DNA of 64,000 bases from Urmitella timonensis (GTDB lineage Bacteria; Actinomycetota; Actinomycetes; Actinomycetales; Actinomycetaceae). The position numbers were made by a program, and so were the translations under genes. The stretch covers positions 744,001-808,000 of the forward strand of contig FQLW01000006.1 of the NCBI GenBank assembly GCA_900120415.1, read 5' to 3'. This document shows positions 17,457-26,259 of this stretch, piece after piece (the first letter of the stretch is position 1; each line of letters opens with the position of its first letter). Below the pieces are notes generated by a model, which did no database searches, was not told the DNA's origin, and saw only the letters and a list, made by a program, of their open reading frames with translations.

Positions 17457-18128
17457 ATGACCAGTATTTTGGTGGTAGAGGACGAGCCCGGAATCTCCTC
17501 CTTCGTCGCGAAAGGGCTAACTTCCGCCGGTTACAACGTGACCGTAGTAGACAAGGGCGCCGAGGCAATCTCGGGCGCATTGGGTGGTGATTATTCCCTA
17601 ATCGTCCTCGATATTGGGCTGCCCGATATGGACGGTTTTGAAGTATTAGAGCAGATTCGCGGACAGGGAGCCACATTACCGATTATTGTATTGACCGCCC
17701 GTTCTTCGGTAGAGGACACTGTTTCCGGTCTGGAACAGGGTGCCGATGACTATATGGCTAAACCTTTCCGTTTTGAAGAACTTTTGGCTCGGATTCGTCT
17801 ACGGCTACGTACCGCTATCTCGGACGACCCCTCTAATATGGTGCAAATCAATGTTGGGGGACTCCACCTGGATTTGCGTACCCGCTGCGCCACCATTGAC
17901 GGGGAACCAGTGGAGCTATCAGCGCGCGAGTTCACTATGCTACAAGCCTTCATGGAACACCCCGACCAGGTTCTTTCTCGTTCCCAGCTGCTCGATATGG
18001 TTTGGGGATACGATTTTGACCCCGGTTCTAACGTAGTGGATGTATATGTGCGTTACCTGCGCCGCAAGATTGGTTCGGAACGTATCGTGACCGTACGCGG
18101 CATGGGATATCGCCTGGTCGTGATGTAA
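17457..18128 (+). CDS. OmpR/PhoB-type response regulator
   Basis: A 223-residue regulator. The receiver domain has the acidic pocket VVEDEPG, phospho-acceptor Asp52 in LDIGLPDMDGF and Lys in MAKPFRFEELLARI. The C-terminal winged helix has the typical LSAREFTMLQAFMEHPDQVLSRSQLLDMVWG and VDVYVRYLRRKIG. It is transcribed with the histidine kinase (3-nt gap) and is its presumed partner. Its targets cannot be read from the sequence. The next gene starts 110 nt downstream after a dyad, so it is probably a separate unit. Confidence 0.93.
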   Translation: MTSILVVEDEPGISSFVAKGLTSAGYNVTVVDKGAEAISGALGGDYSLIVLDIGLPDMDGFEVLEQIRGQGATLPIIVLTARSSVEDTVSGLEQGADDYMAKPFRFEELLARIRLRLRTAISDDPSNMVQINVGGLHLDLRTRCATIDGEPVELSAREFTMLQAFMEHPDQVLSRSQLLDMVWGYDFDPGSNVVDVYVRYLRRKIGSERIVTVRGMGYRLVVM

Positions 18129-18156
18129 TTTTTCCCTGTATTTTTGATTCTATTTA

Positions 18157-18191
18157 AGCTATCAAGCCTTATAATTAAGTGCTTGATAGCT
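18157..18191. promoter_or_regulatory. Inverted repeat flanking a -10 box upstream of the GH112 phosphorylase gene
   Basis: AGCTATCAAGC (18157-18167) and its exact complement GCTTGATAGCT (18181-18191) are separated by 13 nt that contain TATAAT (18170-18175). The arms bracket the presumed -10 element 47 nt before the start codon, as expected of an operator. A hairpin terminator for the response regulator is possible but no T tract follows. Confidence 0.5.
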
Positions 18192-18237
18192 ACCTAAAAC
18201 AATCATTTATTCTCCAGCTACTACCAGAAAGAAAAAG

Positions 18238-20400
18238 ATGACAACCGGTCGTTTTACTCTTCCCAGTGAAGAAAACTTTGCAGAAGAAACCGCACGTATC
18301 GGCGAACTTTGGGGCGCTGACGCCATCCGTAACGCCGATGGTACTCACCTTGACGAGGACGTGCTGAAGCTCGGGAAAAAAGTCTATTCGGCATATTTCC
18401 CTACCCGTGGACATAACGAGTTCATTAGTAAACATATGGAGCAGACCCCGCAGATTTACCTACTGTCACAGCGGGTACTAGCGGAAGATGATTCAGTTTC
18501 TATTCCCTATATGCAACGTTTCTATAGCGAACAGTTGCAGGCTAACCAGGACGCAGATCCGAAGAAATACTGGGAAGTTATTGACCGTACCACCGGTGAG
18601 GTTGTTGATCCTGGCAGCTGGGATGTTGATTTCACCTTGCAGGTAGTGAAGATTTCTGATGCCCAGCCGATGCACGAGTACACGGTTACTTTCCTGGCTT
18701 ACATCATTTGGGATCCGGTGGAAATGTATAACCACCTGACTAATGATTGGGGGGACAAAGAACACGAGATTCCTTTCGATATTCGTAACCCCGAAACCCA
18801 CCAGTTCGTAATGGACACTTTCCGCAAGTGGCTAAAGGATAATCCTCAAACCGATGTGGTACGTTTTACCACTTTCTTTTACCAGTTCACCCTGGTTTTT
18901 GATGAAAAGCATCGGGAAAAAATTGTGGACTGGTTTGGCTATGCGGCAACCGTATCCCCCGAGGCTTTGGCCGAGTTTGAAAAAGCCAAGGGATACCCGA
19001 TTCGCCCTGAAGATTTCGTAAATGGTGGAACCTATAATTCGACTTTCTGTATCCCCAGCAAAGCGCAGCTAGATTGGATTGATTTCGTTTCTGACTTCGT
19101 GCATGAAAACGTGAAAACTATGGTCAAGGATACTCATGCTGCCGATAAAGAGGCCATGATGTTCTTGGGGGATCAGTGGCTAGGCACCGAGCCATATCGT
19201 GATGGTTTTGAAAAGCTTGGTTTAGACGCAGTGGTGGGTTCGATTGGAGATGGCACCACTACCCGCATGATTTCTGATATTCCCGGGGTTAAATACACCG
19301 AGGGACGTTTCCTCCCCTATTTCTTCCCCGATACTTTCTACGAGGGTAATGACCCCAGTATTGAAGCTTTGGATAACTGGCGGAAGGCACGGCGCGCGAT
19401 TTTGCGTAGCCCGATTGCCCGCATGGGTTATGGCGGTTACTTGAGCTTGGCCGCCAAATTCCCGAAGTTTGTGGACACGGTAACCGATATTGCTAACGAG
19501 TTCCGCGATATTCACGAGCAAACCGACAGTGAACCTGCTCAAGGGATTTTGAACGTGGCGATTGTGAATGCCTGGGGCAAGATGCGTTCTTGGCAAGCAT
19601 TTACGGTGGCACACGCCCTACCTAATAAATACAACCATTCCTATTACGGCATTTTGGAAGCACTGTCCGGGATGCGGGTTAATGTCCGATTCATCAGTTT
19701 CGAGGACGTGCTGAGCGACGGGATTGCCAGCGATATTGACGTACTGATTAACGCCGGCCCTTACAATACTGCGTTTACTGGCGGGGATGTTTGGAATGAT
19801 GGTCGCTTGGTGTCCATTATTCGCTCCTGGGTACGCCAGGGGGGCGCTTTTGTGGGGGTTGGTCAGCCGGCTTCTAGTGACCGTCCCGGCCGCTTCTTCC
19901 AGTTAGCGGATGTGCTGGGCATTGACGAGGAACGCTACCACACTCTTTCGGTCGATAAGTATTTCCCCGAGGTCGTTTCTGAGCATTTCGTGACCGCTGA
20001 TTTGGATAAGGGTGCGGCGATTGATTTCGGCGAACCGGTTCAAAATACTTTCCCCATCAGTGAAGACACCACTTTGATTTGCGCTGAGGACGGGCAGGTA
20101 CAGTTGGCAGCCAACGAGTACGGTAAGGGTCGCGGGGTTTATATTTCCGGGCTTCCCTATTCGGCTGCTAATGCTCGTTTGTTGGAGCGGATTTTGTTCT
20201 TCGCTTCTCATAACGAAGAAAAATATGCTGCCTGGAGTTCTTCTAATCCTCATTGTGAGGTGGCAGAGTTCGTTAAGGCCGGCAAGTACTGCGTTATCAA
20301 CAACACCGAGAATCCGCAATCTACGGTAGTTTATTTGCCTGGAGGTCGCGAGGAAAGCTTCGATCTTCCTGGCAGTGGCATTGCTTGGAGGAACATCTAA
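18238..20400 (+). CDS. lnpA: 1,3-beta-galactosyl-N-acetylhexosamine phosphorylase (GH112)
   Basis: A 720-residue protein matching the galacto-/lacto-N-biose phosphorylase family over its length (bifidobacterial enzymes are about 750). It cleaves Gal-beta-1,3-GlcNAc or Gal-beta-1,3-GalNAc with phosphate to give galactose-1-phosphate and the free N-acetylhexosamine, in the cytoplasm. The FLGDQWLGTEPY segment carries Asp312, close to the position of the catalytic Asp reported for the Bifidobacterium enzyme. No N-acetylhexosamine kinase, galT or galE is adjacent, unlike the bifidobacterial lnp operon. The substrate would be mucin- or milk-derived. It starts at ATG after GAAAGAAAAAG, and a strong terminator follows. 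Confidence 0.93.
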   Translation: MTTGRFTLPSEENFAEETARIGELWGADAIRNADGTHLDEDVLKLGKKVYSAYFPTRGHNEFISKHMEQTPQIYLLSQRVLAEDDSVSIPYMQRFYSEQLQANQDADPKKYWEVIDRTTGEVVDPGSWDVDFTLQVVKISDAQPMHEYTVTFLAYIIWDPVEMYNHLTNDWGDKEHEIPFDIRNPETHQFVMDTFRKWLKDNPQTDVVRFTTFFYQFTLVFDEKHREKIVDWFGYAATVSPEALAEFEKAKGYPIRPEDFVNGGTYNSTFCIPSKAQLDWIDFVSDFVHENVKTMVKDTHAADKEAMMFLGDQWLGTEPYRDGFEKLGLDAVVGSIGDGTTTRMISDIPGVKYTEGRFLPYFFPDTFYEGNDPSIEALDNWRKARRAILRSPIARMGYGGYLSLAAKFPKFVDTVTDIANEFRDIHEQTDSEPAQGILNVAIVNAWGKMRSWQAFTVAHALPNKYNHSYYGILEALSGMRVNVRFISFEDVLSDGIASDIDVLINAGPYNTAFTGGDVWNDGRLVSIIRSWVRQGGAFVGVGQPASSDRPGRFFQLADVLGIDEERYHTLSVDKYFPEVVSEHFVTADLDKGAAIDFGEPVQNTFPISEDTTLICAEDGQVQLAANEYGKGRGVYISGLPYSAANARLLERILFFASHNEEKYAAWSSSNPHCEVAEFVKAGKYCVINNTENPQSTVVYLPGGREESFDLPGSGIAWRNI

Positions 20401-20433
20401 GTAGCCTGATTTAACGGGTTCGCCTAAGCATTT

Positions 20434-20474
20434 CGGGTGGGTGGCATTATTTATGCCACCCACCCGATTTTTAT
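20434..20474 (+). terminator. Rho-independent terminator of the phosphorylase gene
   Basis: A perfect 14-bp stem CGGGTGGGTGGCAT / ATGCCACCCACCCG (20434-20447 and 20453-20466), 5-nt loop TATTT, and tail ATTTTTATTT. Confidence 0.92.
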
Positions 20475-20626
20475 TTCTCGCACATTTTCTAATTTCATTT
20501 TCAGGGAGAAGAAAAATTGTGCAGCAATTTTTATCCAGCGTTTTCTTATATTATTTTCGTAAAGTTCTAATAGTTAATGTAGGTCTGCCAATGAGGGCAA
20601 CCTGGTAACGAAAAGGCTACTGATAA

Positions 20627-21364
20627 ATGAAACTAGAAAACCGGGTATTTGCGCATCGAGGGTTAAACACTCTAGCTCCCGAAAACACCATGTCAGCGTT
20701 CAAAAAAGTAGTTGAACATGGGCTTAACTGGATTGAAACCGATGTTGATATTTTAGGTGACGGCACTGCCATTATTTGCCATGACACTACTTTAGATCGC
20801 ACCACCAACAAAACTGGTGGTTATTATGAATTAACTGCCAAAGATTTACCCAGCATTGATGCCGGTAGTTGGTTTAGTCCCGAATTTGCGGGGGAGCCTT
20901 TACCAACGCTCCATCAACTGGTGGATTTTATGAACGAAACCGGACTGAACGCCAATATCGAAATAAAATCGAATGAAGCCGGAGCCACCATGACCCGCCA
21001 GCTCATAAAAGCCGTAATCAGTGAGCTAAAACGTCTGGACGGACCAGAAGTTATTGTTTCCTGCTTCAACCATGTACTGCTATCCGAATTTCACGCCCTC
21101 GCCCCAGAGATTCCCCTGGGGTGTCTCTATGAGACTTGCGCCCTCTATGATGATTGGCGCTCAGTTCTAGAACTGGTGGGGGCTAGCTATATCCACCCCG
21201 AGGACACCGGTTTAACCCGCGAAAAAGTGCGGGCATTTAGAGATGCTGGTTTTGGGGTAAACGTGTGGACAGTGAACTCTCCTGCCCGGGCTAATGAACT
21301 ATTCAATTGGGGCGTAACCGGGGTATTCACCGATACTGCCCACCTGATTCCTCCCCGTAATTAA
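20627..21364 (+). CDS. Glycerophosphodiester phosphodiesterase
   Basis: A 245-residue GDPD-family enzyme. The catalytic and metal-binding motifs are clear: FAHRGLNTLAPENT (His/Arg), WIETDVDILGDGT, and CHDTTLDRTTNKTG; late WTVNSPARANELFNWGVTGVFTD completes the barrel. It has no signal peptide, so it acts in the cytoplasm, releasing glycerol-3-phosphate and an alcohol from glycerophosphodiesters. An MFS carrier gene follows after 112 nt and could import the substrate. Glycerol genes lie further downstream, suggesting a glycerol-phosphate theme. Confidence 0.93.
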   Translation: MKLENRVFAHRGLNTLAPENTMSAFKKVVEHGLNWIETDVDILGDGTAIICHDTTLDRTTNKTGGYYELTAKDLPSIDAGSWFSPEFAGEPLPTLHQLVDFMNETGLNANIEIKSNEAGATMTRQLIKAVISELKRLDGPEVIVSCFNHVLLSEFHALAPEIPLGCLYETCALYDDWRSVLELVGASYIHPEDTGLTREKVRAFRDAGFGVNVWTVNSPARANELFNWGVTGVFTDTAHLIPPRN

Positions 21365-21476
21365 TTCAATCAATCGACTATTTACCCCCAAACTCGGTTA
21401 TCTACCACGAGTTTCAAGCAACCAATAAATATATCAACCAAATCAATATGATTTTCCCTTAAATGAAAGGAAAAAT

Positions 21477-22826
21477 ATGTCTACTACCGAGACAAAAGCT
21501 TCGCGCTGGCCGCATTTTTTGAGTCGCGGAAAAATAGGTTCCTACCTGACAGTAGTTATGTCAGGTCAGATTCCCTATTCCTCCTTCGAGGCTTTTAAGG
21601 GCGCTTTACTGTTGCCCCTATGCGCAATGCTTGGCATTACCGAAGGTCAATTCGGAACCCTGATGGGTTGGATTGGGATTGCCATGTTCTTATACGTTCC
21701 GGGCGGCTGGATAAACAACCGTTTCCAAATCAAGCATATTTTGATTGCCTGGTGCGGATGGCGATTAGCCACCTACATGATTTTGTTCCTGGTACCCAAC
21801 CTGTCTTTCAAAGTAATGATCGCTATTGCTATTTCCTGGGCAGTATGGGATGCCATCGGCTGGCCCGCCGTAGTGAACGGGGTTTCTTTCGTAACCTCTG
21901 ACGAAAATAGCAAAGGACGCGGTCTGGCAATGGGACTTTTGGAAACCATTCGTCGCGGATCAGAAATGCTGATGAATCTACTGGTAGTAGGGCTAATTGC
22001 CTGGCGTCCAGATAATAAAGAAACCATCATGTGGATTTTTGCTATGGCGTACGCACTATTGCTAATCCCCATGATTATTGCCCTACTGAAGATGGTTCCT
22101 TCCAACGCTATTGCTCACGAGGAATCCCACTCGGATAACCTCGCCGCCCTAATAGGTCTCGGTAAAGTGCTAATACGTCCCCGGGTCTGGCTAGCTGGAC
22201 TGGCCGCCATGTGTGTTTACTGGGCATACGTTCACCTGATTTATGCTTCCGCTCCCTATATGACTATCGTTTTCAAAGCCTCAGATGGGGTTTCGGGTGC
22301 CTTTGGTATCTTCAACACCGGTCTAGTCGGAGTATTCGCTGGCTTGGTTTCGGGAGTAGTAGCTGACTACATTTTCAAATCATCTACCGTCATGATGGGA
22401 GTTTCCCTGACAGTTACCGCTATCGGTGCTGGTCTAGTCTATGTTTTGCCGGTAAATGAATCTGCTATGTGGATTTCAATGATTCTGCTTATGGTGATGG
22501 CAATCGGGGTTTTCATGGGTAAAGCCGTTATTTTAGCCCCAGTCGCCGAGCTGCATTTACCAGCAGCTATTAACGGATCCGCAATGGCCGTTGGCTCTTT
22601 CCTGGCTTATGCCCCGGTGTTCTGGGCAAATCCTTGGGCAGGCAAGATTGTTGAACAAGCCAATAAAGCCAGTTCGATGGAAGCGGCAGCTCCCCTATTT
22701 GGAAAACTATTCCTGATAACCATTTTGGTGTCAGCTTTCGGGGCAGCCTGTGCTTTCACCCTGGCGTTCTTCAATAAAAAAGCTGATAACAAGGTACCAG
22801 AAGCGGCAAAGCTGGAAACCGAATAA
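21477..22826 (+). CDS. Major facilitator superfamily transporter
   Basis: A 449-residue protein with about twelve membrane helices in two halves and a central cytoplasmic loop (about residues 205-225, SNAIAHEESHSDN). The N-half contains GWIGIAMFLYVPGGWINNRFQIKH, a version of the MFS A-motif region. Its position after the glycerophosphodiesterase suggests uptake of glycerophosphodiesters or a related organic phosphate, but the sequence does not prove the substrate. It starts at ATG with GAAAGGAAAA just upstream. It ends before a bidirectional terminator shared with murB. Confidence 0.8.
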   Translation: MSTTETKASRWPHFLSRGKIGSYLTVVMSGQIPYSSFEAFKGALLLPLCAMLGITEGQFGTLMGWIGIAMFLYVPGGWINNRFQIKHILIAWCGWRLATYMILFLVPNLSFKVMIAIAISWAVWDAIGWPAVVNGVSFVTSDENSKGRGLAMGLLETIRRGSEMLMNLLVVGLIAWRPDNKETIMWIFAMAYALLLIPMIIALLKMVPSNAIAHEESHSDNLAALIGLGKVLIRPRVWLAGLAAMCVYWAYVHLIYASAPYMTIVFKASDGVSGAFGIFNTGLVGVFAGLVSGVVADYIFKSSTVMMGVSLTVTAIGAGLVYVLPVNESAMWISMILLMVMAIGVFMGKAVILAPVAELHLPAAINGSAMAVGSFLAYAPVFWANPWAGKIVEQANKASSMEAAAPLFGKLFLITILVSAFGAACAFTLAFFNKKADNKVPEAAKLETE

Positions 22827-22872
22827 ATAGATTCACTAATCGTTTATTGAATCTATAGCTTAAATAAATGGT

Positions 22873-22914
22873 GTTTGGGGGTTTCGGATTAGTATCCGAA
22901 ACCCCCAAACTTTT
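22873..22914. terminator. Bidirectional terminator between the MFS gene and murB
   Basis: A perfect 17-bp stem, GTTTGGGGGTTTCGGAT at 22873-22889 and its complement at 22894-22910, with loop TAGT and TTTT on the plus side. It overlaps the end of murB. Confidence 0.85.
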
Positions 22915-24175
22915 AGAAACCTACCTGGACTGGTTCTTCGACCAGTTCAACCCCAAATTTTTCCCACACCCCACGTTTAATCGTTGCTGCCAGCTGCGAA
23001 ATATCGACGCTGGAAGCCGACCCGCGATTAGTCAGCGCCAGGACGTGTTTATTAGATAGTGACGCCCTCACCGGCTGGTCATTCCCATTCGTAGAATCCA
23101 GGGAAAAACCTTTAGAAAAACCAGCGTGCGAAATCAGCCAGGCCGCAGAAGTTTTCACCACTCCCTCAAGTTTCGGAGCCACTCCAGTCACGGAATTACG
23201 CAGCTGTAAATCATAAACCGGAAAACGGGGAGCCGCGGCGGGAAGCTTCAGTGCGTCCTCGTTAGAGATAATCGGATTGGTAAAGAAAGAACCGCAAGAA
23301 CAAGTATCGGGGTCGGCAGGGTCAAGTACCATCCCTTTAGAGCGTCGCAGCTCTAAAACTGCCTCCCGTACCTGCCGCATATCTACGCGCTCCCCCAGCT
23401 TTACCCCCAACTTGTCAGCTAGCTGTTGGTATTCAATCGGGGCAGATAAAGAAGCATGAGCTAGTTGAAAATCAGCCGAAAGCACCACGTAACGCCCAGT
23501 ATTAGCCCAAATCCGTCCTCCCCCTGCCTGTTCATCGTGAAGGGAGCGCTTAATAATCGAGGTACGGTAGCCGAGACGTAAATCCCCGACCGGCAAAATC
23601 CGGATTGCATCCCGGATACGATCAAAAACCCGCACCGTAGACAAGGTTTCGGCCACTTCATGACCATAGGCACCAATATTTTGCACCGGAGCTGCCCCCA
23701 CCGTTCCCGGTATCCCCGAAAGCGCCTCTAAACCCATCTGGTCATTATCAATGCATCCACACACGAACTCATCCCAAGACTGCCCAGCCGGAGCACTAAC
23801 CATTGCGCCCCCACAAGCAGTATCTTCGGTAACCTTAATCCCGCTGCGCCGATCTTGGATAACTACCAAATCATTTAACTCATCGGCACAAAGCAGATTA
23901 GAACCGCCCCCTAGCACCAGCAGAGGACGGCGCTCTTTATCGGCTGCGCGAATTGCCCCAACGAAATCATCTTCGGTATCCACCGGGATAAAATCGGCGG
24001 GCGCTCCCCCAACTTTGATCGTGGTCATATCCTTCAAAGCCGGGATTTTAGCGCTATCGCTACTGGCAGAGACTGCTTCATTCCATCGATACCAAGCCGG
24101 AACCGGCTGGGTGGGTTGATGGTCGGCGTGGGGAGGAATCCACTCGCAAGCGTCAGTGAAATCGGTTTTTACCAT
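22913..24175 (-). CDS. murB: UDP-N-acetylenolpyruvoylglucosamine reductase MurB
   Basis: A 420-residue FAD enzyme that reduces UDP-GlcNAc-enolpyruvate to UDP-MurNAc in peptidoglycan synthesis. The FAD domain begins around residue 45 (LKDMTTIKVGGAPADF, LLVLGGGSNLLCADE) and continues with GLEALSGIPGTVGAAPVQNIGAYG. The C-terminal domain shows CGSFFTNPI with the catalytic Ser, and AAWLISHAGFSKGF. The first roughly 40 residues are an extension before the usual start; the ATG at 24175 is followed by VKTDFTDACEW. It is longer than most MurB (300-370). It is a single gene on the minus strand. Confidence 0.95.
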   Translation of the reverse strand: MVKTDFTDACEWIPPHADHQPTQPVPAWYRWNEAVSASSDSAKIPALKDMTTIKVGGAPADFIPVDTEDDFVGAIRAADKERRPLLVLGGGSNLLCADELNDLVVIQDRRSGIKVTEDTACGGAMVSAPAGQSWDEFVCGCIDNDQMGLEALSGIPGTVGAAPVQNIGAYGHEVAETLSTVRVFDRIRDAIRILPVGDLRLGYRTSIIKRSLHDEQAGGGRIWANTGRYVVLSADFQLAHASLSAPIEYQQLADKLGVKLGERVDMRQVREAVLELRRSKGMVLDPADPDTCSCGSFFTNPIISNEDALKLPAAAPRFPVYDLQLRNSVTGVAPKLEGVVKTSAAWLISHAGFSKGFSLDSTNGNDQPVRASLSNKHVLALTNRGSASSVDISQLAATIKRGVWEKFGVELVEEPVQVGF

Positions 24176-24191
24176 GGCTCTATTCTAGGAC

Positions 24192-25205
24192 TTACTTGGA
24201 ATCCTGAGACTTTGCCAGTTGCCACACTCTTTCCGCCAACGCTTTATCACAAATCAAGTCGGTCATTACCTTGGCATTTAGAGCACCCAATAAGGATTGA
24301 GCTTTAGCTTTACCAGCCACAACACACAAACGTCTGGGAATGTTACGTAATTGGTCGGGGGTGGGACCGGTGGCACGACGATTCAAAGAAATATCTTTCC
24401 AGGAACCGTCCGGTCTAAGCAGCACGGTACAAACATCCCCAACAACTTTATTTAGAGCCAGTTTGTTCAGTTCGCTGCGGCTAAGATAGCCAGCCGCATA
24501 CACATGAGAGGGGATTTCAGCTAAAAGTGCTCCCACACTAAAAACTGCTAAAGTACATTTTTCTTGCCAATTTAGGACGCGCCGAACCGCGCCCTCGCGC
24601 CAGACCGCCTCCTTAGTTTCTGGATTATCAAAGAAAGTTGGCACCGGGAATTGGACGATATTAGCTTTAAATTTCCCGGCTATCTGCGCGAGCAGCCCTC
24701 CGGCGTGCGCAATACCGGAAGTCTCGGTGGAAGCGGCTCCATTTAGCTGAACTAATGTCACGTTTTCAACATCTTTAGGGGTGATATAAGCAGCCATTTC
24801 AGTGGTGGTATTCCCCCAGGCGATTCCGATTACTTCCCCATCATGAATCATCTGTCCCAGGATTTGCGCAGCGATTTTTGAAACATTTTCGAGGACGCGG
24901 TGGTGAGTAGTGTCAGCCGGCATCTCTACGATGTGCACTTTTATCCCGAATCGGTCTTGCAGCTGACGTTCTAGACGCGTGTGGGGCATATTTGAAGGTT
25001 GTACCGAGATAGTAACAATTCCTTGTTTGCGGGCGTACGACAGCAAACGCGACACCGTAGAGCGAGACACTCCCATGCGGCGGCGAATCGCCTCCATAGT
25101 TTGCCCCTGCACGTAGTAGGCGAGAGCAGCACTGCGAGCCAGTTCATCTTTACTGCTGGCACTATCTGTGAGTTGATTTTCAGCTAAATCACTATCTTTT
25201 GACAA
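24192..25205 (-). CDS. SorC/DeoR-type sugar-binding transcriptional regulator, probable glycerol regulator
   Basis: About 337 residues. An N-terminal helix-turn-helix (MEAIRRRMGVSRSTVSRLLSYARKQGIV) precedes a SorC-type effector domain with VIGIAWGNTTTEMAAYI and the ending LPRRL-like segment IPRRLCVVAGKAKAQSLLGAL. I chose the TTG at 25205 because GGAGG (minus strand, 25218-25214) lies 8 nt upstream; the GTG at 25214 overlaps that site and is too close. It is divergent from glpF-glpK across about 180 bp, so it most likely controls glycerol uptake, with a phosphorylated sugar or glycerol derivative as effector. This role is inferred from position. Confidence 0.8.
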   Translation of the reverse strand: MSKDSDLAENQLTDSASSKDELARSAALAYYVQGQTMEAIRRRMGVSRSTVSRLLSYARKQGIVTISVQPSNMPHTRLERQLQDRFGIKVHIVEMPADTTHHRVLENVSKIAAQILGQMIHDGEVIGIAWGNTTTEMAAYITPKDVENVTLVQLNGAASTETSGIAHAGGLLAQIAGKFKANIVQFPVPTFFDNPETKEAVWREGAVRRVLNWQEKCTLAVFSVGALLAEIPSHVYAAGYLSRSELNKLALNKVVGDVCTVLLRPDGSWKDISLNRRATGPTPDQLRNIPRRLCVVAGKAKAQSLLGALNAKVMTDLICDKALAERVWQLAKSQDSK

Positions 25206-25384
25206 AAATCTCACCTCCGCGCCTCAAGGACGCACGTTTGACCTACTCAATTGAACATTAATCCAAGGAAGAAAAAATAGGAAGTAAAGGACAAGTTATG
25301 ACCTGGTTGCGTTCTCGCGCGGTATTATTTCTTGCCCACAAAACTGAATAGAATACCCAATCGAACTAGCGCAAAGGAGCGCGT

Positions 25385-26206
25385 ATGTTAGCGACATTGA
25401 ACGATCTTCTGGTACCGATGGCGACAGCCACCCCAGGTAGCGGCGAGATTTTCGCATCAGAATTTTTTGGCACCGCCATCCTAATCATGTTCGGTGTTGG
25501 CACCTGCTGCACCAATAACCTTTTGAAATCGAAAGGTAACGGCGGGGGCTGGTTAATGATTAACTTTGGGTGGGGTTTGGCAGTGTACATGGGTGTGTAT
25601 GCTGCCTTTAAGACCGGTGGTCACCTCAACCCCGCAGTGACGATTATGAAAGCTGTTTGGCATGGCTTAGACAGCAACGTAACTCTGAACGGACCAAGTG
25701 TAGCCAAGGGCGGGATTCCGGTCACTGCAACCAACGTCCTTATTTATATTGTTGCCCAAATGCTCGGGGCAATGGTAGGCGCTTTGATTGCCTACCTGGC
25801 TTACAAGAAACAGTTCGATCAAAAGATGGAAGATCCTCGCTTTAAGCTGTGGTGTTTCGCTACCGCTCCCGAGGTTCGTTCACCACTATGGAATACCATC
25901 TCCGAGATTATCGGTACTTTCGGTCTACTGGCATTCGTAATGGTTTCTGGTGGTACCCCAACCGAGGTTGGCCCCTTGGCGGTGGCTCTCTGTATCGTAG
26001 TCATCGGTATCGGTTTGGGTGGCCCCACCGGGTACGCCATCAACCAGGTTCGTGACTTAGGACCGCGCATCATGTACAGCCTACTCCCGATGAGGGGCGG
26101 AAAGTCTGATGCCGACTGGGGTTATTCCTGGGTACCGATTCTTGGTCCTACCATTGGCGCGATTATTACCCCACTGATTGTGGTCGCCGTAGGCATGGCC
26201 GTTTAG
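25385..26206 (+). CDS. glpF: Glycerol uptake facilitator (aquaglyceroporin)
   Basis: A 273-residue MIP-family channel with six membrane helices. The first half-helix has the canonical NPA (residues 82-84, GGHLNPAVT). The second motif is altered: GYAINQVRDLGPR, with Asn220-Gln221-Val222 in place of NPA, followed by the conserved Arg223 and Asp. The Asn and Arg that line the pore are kept. The gene sits 53 nt before glycerol kinase and opposite a SorC-type regulator. The ATG is preceded by AAGGAG. It should pass glycerol by diffusion, trapped by GlpK. Confidence 0.92.
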   Translation: MLATLNDLLVPMATATPGSGEIFASEFFGTAILIMFGVGTCCTNNLLKSKGNGGGWLMINFGWGLAVYMGVYAAFKTGGHLNPAVTIMKAVWHGLDSNVTLNGPSVAKGGIPVTATNVLIYIVAQMLGAMVGALIAYLAYKKQFDQKMEDPRFKLWCFATAPEVRSPLWNTISEIIGTFGLLAFVMVSGGTPTEVGPLAVALCIVVIGIGLGGPTGYAINQVRDLGPRIMYSLLPMRGGKSDADWGYSWVPILGPTIGAIITPLIVVAVGMAV

Positions 26207-26259
26207 CAGCAGTTCGTTTAATCGTTTAATAAAGCACTATCTATTTTTAAGGATTTAAT

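Noticed and set aside
25206-25214. GTG at 25214 as the start of the SorC-type regulator
   Set aside because: It overlaps the GGAGG sequence that best serves as ribosome site for the TTG nine bases downstream.
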